From contig NZ_JAAGPR010000004.1 in NCBI RefSeq assembly GCF_017104965.1, positions 62,001 to 126,000 on the forward strand: 64,000 nucleotides of DNA, given 5' to 3'. Numbering within the stretch: position 1 is the first letter of the stretch; every line of letters begins with the position of its first letter. Source of the DNA: Paraburkholderia sp. Ac-20340. GTDB taxonomy: Bacteria > Pseudomonadota > Gammaproteobacteria > Burkholderiales > Burkholderiaceae. The notes below the pieces were generated by a model, which saw nothing but the letters and a program-made list of their open reading frames with translations, was not told where the DNA came from and did not search any database. The position numbers were made by a program, and so were the translations under genes. Positions 25,717-35,500 of the stretch are shown in pieces.

Positions 25717-26486
25717 ACTCTCCCGGTCATCGAATAGTTGAGCGTGCCGTAATGGCGGCTTTGAACCTGCGGCGTATGACTGCAGTCTTCGATCAGCGCG
25801 CCGTCGCGCATCATGATGCGGCGATCGACGCGTTCGAGCAGGCGCTCGTCGTGAGTGGAGAACACGAATGTCGTGCCTTCGCGCGCGCTGATACTGCGCA
25901 TCAGATCGATGATGCGGTGCGCGTTATGCGAGTCGAGATTCGCGGTCGGTTCGTCGGCCACCACGAGGCGCGGGTTCGCAATCAGCGCCCGCGCAATCGC
26001 CACGCGCTGCTGCTGGCCGCCCGAGAGTTTCGATGGCCGATGCGCGGCGAACTCGGCCAGTCCCACATCGGCTAGCCGTTTTTCGGCCGCTTCCACGCAC
26101 GCGCGCGAAGCGCGGCGGCCCACCTGTAGCGGCAACATCACGTTTTCCAGCGCGGAAAGCACCGGCAGCAAATTGAAGCCCTGAAAGACGAAGCCGATCT
26201 TGCGATTGCGCGCCTGACTGCGGGCGTCGTCGCTGAGCATGGCGGCGTCCTGGCCTTCGAACAGCACCATGCCGGAGCTAGGCGTGTCGAGCAGGCCGAT
26301 CAGATTGCACAGCGTCGACTTGCCCGAGCCCGATGGCCCCCAGGCGGCGACGAATTCGCCGGGCTGAATCGAGACATCGACGCCCTTGAGCGCGGTGATC
26401 TGCGACTCGCCAAGCTGATAGCGCTTGACGACCTGACGCATTTCCACCAGCGGCTCGCTGGCGTGAGTCATGGCGAGTACGGTCAT
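25713..26486 (-). CDS. LolD-like ABC transporter ATPase
   Basis: 257 residues. Walker A GPSGSGKST, Q-loop FVFQGFNLLPVLSALENVML, signature LSGGQQQRVAIARAL, Walker B LVVADEPTANLD and the switch histidine in FVFSTHDERLL are all intact. The NLLPVLSALENV pattern is typical of LolD/MacB-type ATPases that partner FtsX-fold permeases. It overlaps both the DH-PPTase gene upstream and the permease gene downstream by 4 bases, tying export to biosynthesis. Confidence 0.95.
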   Translation of the reverse strand: MTVLAMTHASEPLVEMRQVVKRYQLGESQITALKGVDVSIQPGEFVAAWGPSGSGKSTLCNLIGLLDTPSSGMVLFEGQDAAMLSDDARSQARNRKIGFVFQGFNLLPVLSALENVMLPLQVGRRASRACVEAAEKRLADVGLAEFAAHRPSKLSGGQQQRVAIARALIANPRLVVADEPTANLDSHNAHRIIDLMRSISAREGTTFVFSTHDERLLERVDRRIMMRDGALIEDCSHTPQVQSRHYGTLNYSMTGRV

Positions 26487-28279
26487 GTGAGGCTCCTTGT
26501 GTCATCGCCGCTCTGGCGGCAAACGGCGACGATCATCGCGTTGACTGGCCAGCTGCTGACCTGCGCCTCGCGCCCGCTGCCGCCATCGCGCATCCGCAGC
26601 GTGCCGCCCGCTTCGAGCGCCACCGCTTCGAAGCGATGCGGCCCGGACGCCACGCCCGTACCCAGACATTTGCCGAGCGCCTCTTTCGCGCACCAAAGCC
26701 GCGTGATCCAGACATCGCGCTGTGGCAAGCCCTCCAGCAAGGCACGTTCGGAAGCCGTCGCCATCGCGCGCACGAAGCCGTCGTCGCGGCGCGCAACCGG
26801 TTCGATATCGACACCAATGGGTGCGCCCTGCACGATCGCCACGGCTTCGCCGCCGCTATGCGCGATGGAAAGCGAAGGCGCGACCGGCTCAGGCCAGTGC
26901 GTGGCGAGCGGCTTTCCGCGCGCGTCGTTGCCAATGGCGAACGCCGCCGGATGCAGCGCGCCGCTGCTGCTGCCCGCTACCTGCGCGCGCCAGGCACGCA
27001 ACGCGTCCTTTGCCGCAATACGTCCGAGCAACCAGGTCTTTTGCCGCCCCGGTTCCGCGTGCTGGCCCGCCTGCTGCGGAAGGCGGCTGAACATGGCCAT
27101 TTCATCCGCTGTCAGGTAATGACGCGCAAGCAGTTCCACATCGAAACCCGCAAGACACGCTTTCGTCACGTGCCGCGCGACGGCATCCGCATCGGCCGCG
27201 CCTGGCGGCAATTCGAGGTCGTCGCTGAGCAGATAGCGCGCCGGTTCGCGACGGAACGCCACGAGTTTGCGATCCCACTGGAAACGCCACGAGCGCCATT
27301 CCTTGACGCGCAACCAGACGCCGCCCTGGCCGTCCTCGATCTCCACGTCGGCGGCCAGCATCTTGCCCGTGCCGCTCGTCACCTTGATGCGCATCGGCAC
27401 ACACGTGCCGGGCGCGGGCGTCGGGCGGTAGAACTCCATCTTGCCGAGGCCGATCGGAAACACGACGCCGCCCTGCTGCGAAGTCCACACCGCCATCGCC
27501 TGCCCGACGGCATCGAGCAATGCGGGGTCGGTCAGCAATTGCGGCTGCGTAGTCGAACGCAGCAGATTCGCCGGCGAATTCACCAGCAGATCGGCATGAA
27601 CACCGTGTTCGCCCACGCTCATTTCACCGGTCAGACGCTGGAATAGCGGACCATGAAACAACTCGCGCTCTTCGTAAATACGTCCCGCCGATAGCTTCGT
27701 ATTGGCGCGCGGCATATCGAACTGCATGCCCAGATCGAGCTGATAGCGCGAACTGAACAGCACTGTCGAACTGATCGACGGCTTCGTTTCGCCGCTCGCA
27801 TAGACTTCCACGTCGATGCGGCAGATCGCACGCGCGGGATCGACGCTGCGAATCCGCCCTTCCACGCGCAGCGCCAGCGCATCGGTATCGGCCAGCGCGA
27901 TCCAGCGCGCGGCGCACACCTGCTCGAAACCGATCAGGCCGTAGCCAGGCGCGAGACACGCGGCGGCCTCGGCCATGATCTCCAGGCTCACCGTCATCGG
28001 CACCACGGGAAAACAGGCCGAAAGCGGTTTGACGCCGTTCGCATGCACGAAATGATGATCGGCGAGATACAGGTCTTCATCGAGCGATAGCCGATGCTCG
28101 ACCGTCACCGCAACGCCCGGCTCGTAGCGCGCCACATCGCCGACAAACGGCAGCACGCGCGCCCGTGCCTGCGTCTGTTTCTGCGTGCTCGCGATGGTTT
28201 CATCGTCGGCGAATTCCGCAGCCGCGCGTACTTCGTGCAGACGCGCAACGATCGGCATGCCGTGGTGGTGGTTATGCAT
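26483..28279 (-). CDS. PKS dehydratase - 4'-phosphopantetheinyl transferase fusion
   Basis: 598 residues. Residues ~55-340 are a double-hot-dog dehydratase: YLADHHFVHANGVKPLSACF at ~68, PVVPMTVSLEIMAEAA, and the second-half catalytic aspartate in DPALLDAVGQAM (Asp256). Residues ~400-598 are an Sfp-type phosphopantetheinyl transferase: LSIAHSGGEAVAIV, GVDIEPV (Asp491, Glu493) and WCAKEALGKCLG (Lys532, Glu533). The dehydratase would supply the activity missing from the type I PKS next door, and the transferase would load its carrier domain. The first histidine motif is spaced unlike the common HxxxGxxxxP, as in PUFA-synthase-like dehydratases. The start overlaps the type III PKS stop (TGATG). 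Confidence 0.92.
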   Translation of the reverse strand: MHNHHHGMPIVARLHEVRAAAEFADDETIASTQKQTQARARVLPFVGDVARYEPGVAVTVEHRLSLDEDLYLADHHFVHANGVKPLSACFPVVPMTVSLEIMAEAAACLAPGYGLIGFEQVCAARWIALADTDALALRVEGRIRSVDPARAICRIDVEVYASGETKPSISSTVLFSSRYQLDLGMQFDMPRANTKLSAGRIYEERELFHGPLFQRLTGEMSVGEHGVHADLLVNSPANLLRSTTQPQLLTDPALLDAVGQAMAVWTSQQGGVVFPIGLGKMEFYRPTPAPGTCVPMRIKVTSGTGKMLAADVEIEDGQGGVWLRVKEWRSWRFQWDRKLVAFRREPARYLLSDDLELPPGAADADAVARHVTKACLAGFDVELLARHYLTADEMAMFSRLPQQAGQHAEPGRQKTWLLGRIAAKDALRAWRAQVAGSSSGALHPAAFAIGNDARGKPLATHWPEPVAPSLSIAHSGGEAVAIVQGAPIGVDIEPVARRDDGFVRAMATASERALLEGLPQRDVWITRLWCAKEALGKCLGTGVASGPHRFEAVALEAGGTLRMRDGGSGREAQVSSWPVNAMIVAVCRQSGDDTRSLT

Positions 28280-29508
28280 CAGACTTTCTCCATCACGAGG
28301 CCCGTCACCGTCATGCCGGGTCCGAAGCCCAGCGAAACCACGCGCGTGCCCGGCGTGATCGCCTTCTCTTCGACAATGCGCTTGAGAATGTAGGGAATGG
28401 TCGCCGAGGTCATGTTGCCGTTATCGCGGAACACTTCCTTGCTGATGCCGACGTAGTCGTCGCGCAAGCCCAGTTCGTCCTGCACGTGTTCGACGATGCG
28501 CGGCCCGCCCGGATGAATCGCAAACACGATGCTGTGCTTTTCGCGCTCGAAATCGATGCCGACGCTTTGCAGCAGCGAGGTCACGAAACGCCGTACATGC
28601 TGCTTGATCACGATGGGCACGCGGATCGTCAGCGTCATCTGGAACTGATGCGGGGCCGGTATTTCGGTCATTTCATCGGCGGAATCGGGCAGCAGATGTT
28701 CGTCGAAAGCCAGCACGCGCAAGCCGCGCAGACCGTGCGAGCGCACGTATTCATCCGAACACACCGAGTATTTGATAAAGCCGTCGCCGAACAAGGTCAT
28801 GGCGACGATGTTCTGCGCGCTGCCGTCTTCGAGGTTGTGATGCGCCGAGAGCAATTCCGTATGCACGATATCGACGCGCTGCTTGGGCGGCGTCACGCCG
28901 AAATGCGACGACGAAAGAAAACCGTGCGCCATGCGGATCGCCGGAAACGCGCCATAGCAGCCCATGTGATAGCTATGCGTGACGGTGGTGTCGAACCATT
29001 CCTTTTGCGCCACCATGCGCTCCACAGGGCTCGGAGAAAGATAGCCGGTGCTGGTCACGTGAATCATGTCGTCGGGCGCATCGGCAATGCCGTCGTACAT
29101 TTCGGCGAGGCAATCGCCCACCACCTTGGCATAACTCTCATGACGCTCGCGGATATTCGCGCCTTTCGGGTCTTTCAGATCGGGCGAATGCAGGCGCAAA
29201 TGACGATGCTCGGGCGCGGGGTCGGCCAGCACGAGTTCGCCATCGACAAAACGGATATCGCGCAGACGCGGAAAGAACACGAGCTGACGACGACGGATCT
29301 GGTCGGGCGTCACGGCGTAGCGCGAGAATTTCTCCCTGAAATCACGCACGGTCTGGCGGATATGGTCGCGCGCCTGGATATCGTGCGTGCGGCAAAAGCC
29401 CATGGCGAGCGCATACGAACTCACTTCCAGCGTAATGCGCTGCGCGACCGGCTTGGCGACCTGGGCGGGCCAGAAGTTCGCGAGAACGGGCTTGGCGAAA
29501 GTATTCAT
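28279..29508 (-). CDS. Type III polyketide synthase (chalcone/alkylresorcinol synthase-like)
   Basis: 409 residues from the ATG at 29508, overlapping the type I PKS stop by 4 bases; the frame is open upstream but only as a shadow of the PKS. The catalytic triad is intact: Cys184 in SYHMGCYGAFPAIRMA, His332 in FAIHPGGPRIVE, Asn365 in FRDNGNMTSAT; the C-terminal LGFGPGMTV loop is also present. Family enzymes extend a starter acyl-CoA or acyl-ACP with malonyl-CoA and cyclise it to resorcinols, pyrones or chromones. Placement between a reductive type I PKS and a DH-PPTase suggests it takes a long acyl chain made in cis, as ArsB/ArsC do in Azotobacter. Confidence 0.94.
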   Translation of the reverse strand: MNTFAKPVLANFWPAQVAKPVAQRITLEVSSYALAMGFCRTHDIQARDHIRQTVRDFREKFSRYAVTPDQIRRRQLVFFPRLRDIRFVDGELVLADPAPEHRHLRLHSPDLKDPKGANIRERHESYAKVVGDCLAEMYDGIADAPDDMIHVTSTGYLSPSPVERMVAQKEWFDTTVTHSYHMGCYGAFPAIRMAHGFLSSSHFGVTPPKQRVDIVHTELLSAHHNLEDGSAQNIVAMTLFGDGFIKYSVCSDEYVRSHGLRGLRVLAFDEHLLPDSADEMTEIPAPHQFQMTLTIRVPIVIKQHVRRFVTSLLQSVGIDFEREKHSIVFAIHPGGPRIVEHVQDELGLRDDYVGISKEVFRDNGNMTSATIPYILKRIVEEKAITPGTRVVSLGFGPGMTVTGLVMEKV

Positions 29509-32500
29509 TTGAGCGTGCTCCCCTGATGAGTCTGGCGATGATCGTGACGTTCCTGGCCGAGCCGCAGCGAGGCGATCTGCTGGATGCTCGAAGAAATGAC
29601 GAGTTCGGGCGTGCCGCTCGCGCCGCGCTCCAGTTCGGCCATGAAGTGCCGGCGTCCCTGCTCGACGGGAATCGGCCGTATCGAGCGCGACGCGTAGAGA
29701 CGGCGCAATGTGTCGCTCACCATGCCCGCGTCCCACGGCCCCCAGTTGATCGAGAGAGCGTGCACGTGCGGCCACAGATGGCACAGGCGGTCGGCGAGCT
29801 TGTTGAGCACTTCATTGGCCGCGCTGTAATCCGACTGGCCCACATTGCCGAAGCGCCCCGTCACGGAAGAGAAAAACACGATGAACTTCAGGTGTTCCGG
29901 GCGCAGCCGCCGTTCGAGCACGAGTGCGGGCGTGACCTTCGTATCGAACACCGTATCGAAGGCTTCGAGCGGCTTGTCGGCGATCAGCTTGTCGCTGATC
30001 ACGCCCGCGCCGTGCAGCACGCCATCGATTCGCCCGTAACGCGCGTAGAGTTGATCGATTAGCTGTTCGAACGATTTTTCGTCGCGCACGTCCAGACTGT
30101 GATATTCGATGGTGGCGCCCGCCGCGCGCATTGCCGCGAGATTCGCGCGTATCTCGCGGTTGCGCAGAATACGAGTGTAAACACGGTCTATTTCTGCTGG
30201 CGTGACCTTGTCGTTACTTGCCCGCAACGCGCGGATCAGCGCCTGCTTGAGCGCGCGAGGATCGTCGATATTCGCGGTCGTAGCGTCTTCGTCGGCGGGC
30301 AGCGGGCTGCGCCCCACCAGAATCAGCTTCGGACGATAGCGTTCGGCCAGCGCGCGGGTCACGTCCGCCGTGATGCCGCATGCACCGCCCGTGACCAGCA
30401 CGACTGCATCGGCTTCGAGCGTGAGCCGCGAAAGGTCCTGTCGCGCCGCGCCGTTTCGGCGCAGATCGAGCAGCCAGCGGCCTTGCTGCGTATACCCCAC
30501 TTCCACGCCGGGCCGGCCGCTGCGAATCTCGTCGATCACCTGCGAGGCCTGCGTGGCGGCATCGAGTGCGGGATCGACATCCACGCATTTGACTTTCACG
30601 TCCGCCCATTCGCGCGCCGCCGATTTCGCCACGCCCAGCACGCCCGCGCGCCCGGCTTCGAAGGCACGCGACCGGCTCAGACCGAACTGGCCGTCGAACG
30701 CCGTCACGTTGACGATCCACGCGCCGCCGTTCACGCGCGCCTTCAGGTCCGGCTCGAAGGCCTTGAGCAGCAGGAACAGCGCGCGGGCGTCGTGGCGATC
30801 TTCATGGGACGGATCAGCCGTCGCGCCCATGACGTTGATGAGCGCGACCGGCGGCGCAGTGCATTCGTCGATCACCAGATCGCGTAATGGCTTCACGCTT
30901 TCCAGCGAGGACAAATCCACTTCGTAATGCTTATCATCGATTACACGCGTATGCGCGCCTGGCGCGAGACGGTGCACACTCGCGCCGTATCCGCCAAGCG
31001 CTGTCGCGAAGGCGTCGGCCAGCGGCCCGGCGCCCACGATCAGCACATCCGCCTGGGCGAACGGATTGCCGGACTCGCCCTCCCCGTCGAGTCCGGCCGC
31101 CACGGCCTGCACCGCATAGCATTGCACCGGATCGACGTGCGCGAGTTCGCCATCGGACTCCACCGCTTCATTGAACGAAGTCGGTGGAGCCGAGGCTTTT
31201 TTTGGCGCATGCCCTCCCGCGATCGCGCTCACGCTTTCTTCAGGCGCGTGCGTAGTGGCCGCCGCTGTGCCCGTCATGCTCGCGTACCACGCGACGATCT
31301 CGTTGAGCGATTTCAGGCCGGAAAGCGCTTCGATCACGGCTTCCTCGTCGCGATCGCCGAGCAGGTTGAACTTCGTCGTCAGGTTGCTGAAGATCTCCAC
31401 GCGCTTGATCGAGTCGATACCGAGGTCGGCTTCCATATGCGCGTCGGGGTCGAGCATATCGAGCGGATAGCCCGTGCGTTCAGACACGGCTTGCAACAGG
31501 TGCGCCCTGAACGCTTCCGTCGAAGCAGGATTGGCCGCGCCGGCAAGACCGGGCACGACGGCGATCACATCGGGGGCTTCGATCGGCGCGCTGGACGCAG
31601 TGGGCGCTACGCGCTGAGGTGTAGGTGTAGATGCTGGCGTTGGCGCGGGCGAGGTCGCCGCCATCACCACCGCCGTGATCTGCTGCGGCAGAACCGGCGT
31701 GGGCGGCGCGGCGTCGAGTGTCGTCGATACTGCCGCGGGTTGCGGCGTCGCGACGGCGAGCGCCACCGATGCAGTCAACGGCGCGGCGGCAGGCGCAGCA
31801 ACCATCGGTGTGGCGACCATAGGCGTGGCAACCAGCGGCACCGCATACGGGGAAGCCGGCGGCAAGGAATCGGCGATCGCTACGCGTTGGCGCGGCGTCG
31901 CCACGAGTTGCGCCTGAAAGTCGAGGAAATGCCGCAGGCTGCGTTGCTGCTCGAATTGCAGTTCGAGCAGCCGGCTTACGCCGAACTGGATCTGCGCGAA
32001 CTCGGTCTCCGAGCAGCGCTCGGTGACGGGTGGCGCGGCGCGCGCCATGCCGGCAGTCCCTTCGCCGGGTAGATTCTCCATTTTCATCGTGGTTCTCCTG
32101 TCGCTGAGGGTGGAGGTCGAAACAGGCAGCGCGGGCATCGCGGCTGGCACTGAAGGGACGATGGCCGGCGCCGGATCGGCAGCGGCAGGCGTTGCGAGTG
32201 GCGGGGGCGCAAGCGGCGCGGCCATGCTCGCCGCTGCCCCAGCAGGCGCTTCGGCCGATGGCGCTTGTACTGGCGCGGGCGCATTGACGTTGATCGATAT
32301 GGTCTGGCGCCGCGTGGCAACGCGCGGCTGCGGCGCATGCCAGGGCTTCGCGCGCGCCGCGTTCACGCGCCAGATCAGCGGCCCCGGCGCATCGCGTTTC
32401 ACGGCATCGGCGAACACCTCATCGACGCTCAGGTCTTTCAGGCCGCGATGCGCAAACCACGCATCGAGCCGCACCAGCAAGCCGAGCGTCTGCGCCTGCG

Positions 32501-35500
32501 CGAGCAGTTGCGCCAGTTGCAGCCCGCCCGGACGGCCAGGCGCGTCGAGGCCGAGCGTGGCATGCTTGCGCTCGCCCAGGATGCGATCGACCAGCCCGCC
32601 CAGCACGAGACCCGGCCCGCACTCGATAAACACGCGCACGCCTGCCTGATAGAGCGCTTCGATTTCATCGGCGAAACGCACGGGTTCGGCGATATGGCGC
32701 GCGAGCAGCGCACGCACCGCCTCGCCGGTTGGCGGATACGGTTCGCCGGTCGTGTTGCTGTACACCGGCACGCGCGGCGCGCTGAATTCGATGCCCGCGA
32801 GAGCCGCCGCGAGCGCATCGCGCGGGCCCGCCATGATGTCGCAATGGAACGCAGCGCTCACCGGCAGCTTTTTCACGCGCATGCCCGCGGCGGCGAAGGT
32901 GTCGATAGCGGCGTCGATGGCGTCGACGGTGCCGGAAACAATGGTCTGATCCGGCGCGTTGACATTCGCAATGCTCACAGCGAGCGCATGTTCGGCGATC
33001 ATCTGCCCGACGCGCGCGCCATCGGCTTCGAGCGCGGCCATCGCGCCCGTGGGCGCATTCGCGGACAGCTTGCCGCGCAGCTTCGACAGGCGGATCAGCG
33101 CTTCGAACGGCAGCGCACCGGCAGCACACAGCGCAACGTACTCGCCATAGCTGTGACCCGCGACGTAGTCGGGATGCAGGCCGAAACGCGTCAGCACATC
33201 GAACGCCGCCATGCCCGTCATGCCCAGCGCGGGCTGCGCGATTGCCGTGTCGTTGAGCGCTTCCTGCTGCGCGTCGCGCTCGGCGTCGCTGAATACGGGC
33301 ACCGGAAAGATGTGCGAGGCAATGCGCCGCGATGGCGTTTCGTCCGCCTCCGCCAGCGCGGGCGCTTCGTCGAACCAGCGCTGCAATTCGGGCATCGCCG
33401 TGACGAGGTCGCGCAGCATATTCACGCGCTGCGAACCTTGCCCCGGAAACAGAAAACACACGGCGCCGGGCGCTTCCTTGCGCTCGCTATAGAAGAGCGA
33501 AGGCGGCGCGCTGATCTCCGCGTGATCGGGCAGCAGTTCGAGCGCGCGCCGCAGTTTCTGGTGCAACTCCGCCACCGAAGCGGCCAGCACCACCAGCCGG
33601 CAGGCGTGCGAGCCGTTCACGCGCTTGACCGCCGCTTGCTCGCGATAAAGCGACCACGCCAGTTGCGCCAGATCGAGCGACTGGCTGCGCTCGAGCGCGA
33701 GCATCATCTGGCTGACCGCTTGCTCGATCGCGGCACGCGTCGGCCCGGCGAAGGCAAAAATTTCCACATCGCGCGGATTGAGATCGAGCGCGTCCGATGC
33801 GCGGAAACTGCCCGTATATTCGGCCAGCACCGTATGAAAATTGGTCCCGCCAAAGCCGAACGCGCTCACGCCGCAGTAACGCGTTTGCGCAGGCTGGCGA
33901 CGCAGCCAGGGACGCGTCTGCGTATTCACATAGAACGGCGAGGTGGCGAAATCGATACCGCTCGCGGGCTTTTCCACGCCGATGGTCGGCGGCAGGACGC
34001 GATGGCGCAGCGCGAGCGCCGCCTTGATGAGCCCGGCCATCCCCGCGGCCACTTTCGTATGGCCGATCATCGACTTGACCGAGCCGACCGCGCATTCCTG
34101 GGTGCCCATCGCCGCTTCGCCAAACGCCAGGTTCAGCGCGGCGATCTCCGATTTGTCGCCAAGCGCGGTGCCCGTGCCGTGCGCCTCGATCAAGGTCACG
34201 GCGGCCGGATCGACACCCGCTTCCGCGTAGGCGCGCTTGAGCGCCTGCACCTGCGCGGGCGGATGCGGCGCGGTCAGGCTGCGATTGCGCCCATCGCTCG
34301 AACTGCCCATGCCCTTGATCACCGCATAGATGCGGTCGCCGTCGCGCTCCGCATCGGCGACACGCTTGAGCACCACTGCGCCTACGCCTTCGCTGATGGC
34401 GATACCATCGGCGCTATCGTCGAACGGACGCGAGCGACCGCGCGGCGAAAGCGCATAGGTCTGCGCGAAACACATGAAACCCAGCGGGCCGTTCGTGCCG
34501 TCGACGCCGCCCACCAGCGCGACATCCGCGTCATGACTGCGCAACTGGCGAATGCCCGCATCGAGCGCGGCGAGCGACGACGCGCAGGCGGCATCGACGG
34601 TGAAATTTGCGCCGCCCAGATCGAGCCGGTTGGCCACGCGCCCCGCAATCACATTGCCGAGGATGCCGGGGAAGGTGTCCTCGGTCCATTTGGGCAGCAC
34701 ATCGTCGTAAATCTCCGTGAGAAGCTGCTCGCGCGCTGCGTCGGAAAGACCGGGCACGTTGCGCAGATAATGCGGCAGCAGCGCGCGGAAATTGAAAATC
34801 GTGCCGAGATCGTTCATGCCGCCCACGGCGAAGATCGTCGCGGTGCGCTCGCGCGGAAAACCGCGCCGCTCGAAACCCGCGTCTTCGAGCGCAAGACGCG
34901 AGACTTCGAGCGCGAGCAGTTGCACCGGCTCGATCGACGCGACGCTCGCGGGCGCAATGCCATAGCGCTGCGGATCGAAGGCGATATCGTCGAGAAAACC
35001 GCCCCATTTCGAATAGATCTTGTCCGGCGTGCCGCGCTTCGGATCGAACAGATCGGCCACGCGCCAGCGATCGTCGCTCACTTCGCGAATCGCATCGACG
35101 CCGCGCAGAATGTTCTGCCAGTACTCGCGCATGCTCTGCGCGCCGGGAAACAGGCAGGCCATGCCCACAATCGCGATATCTTCGCGGCGCGTGCGGCCTG
35201 GTAGCGAGACCGGCCGCGCGCGCTTGCGCAGCAGCGCCTCGCTGCCCGCCGAGACGTTCTCGTGCAACTCCGCCACGCTGTACGTGCTCGTGCGCAGCCG
35301 CGCCACTTCGCCGAGCATATAGATGCCTTCGTTGCGCTGCGTGGCTTCATCGACTTCGACATAACCATCTTCGCCGCGCGCGAGTTCCGCTTCGCTGCGA
35401 TGCGCGATGCCTTTCGCCGCAATGCGCAGCCGCCCGATATTCATCATTTCGAGCTTCATCAGCGTGTCTTCGTCGGAGCTGGACGCGAGAATGAGATCGC

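Noticed and set aside
29509..29784. Upstream extension of the type III PKS frame by 92 residues
   Set aside because: The extension is Arg/Ala-rich, overlaps the PKS ketoreductase coding region, and the ATG at 29508 has the expected 4-base overlap with the PKS stop.
32265..35204. 979-codon open frame on the (+) strand antisense to the PKS
   Set aside because: It is Arg/His-rich with no domain-like sequence and mirrors the KS-AT coding region of the (-) strand PKS, whose catalytic motifs are intact; a GC-rich antisense shadow.
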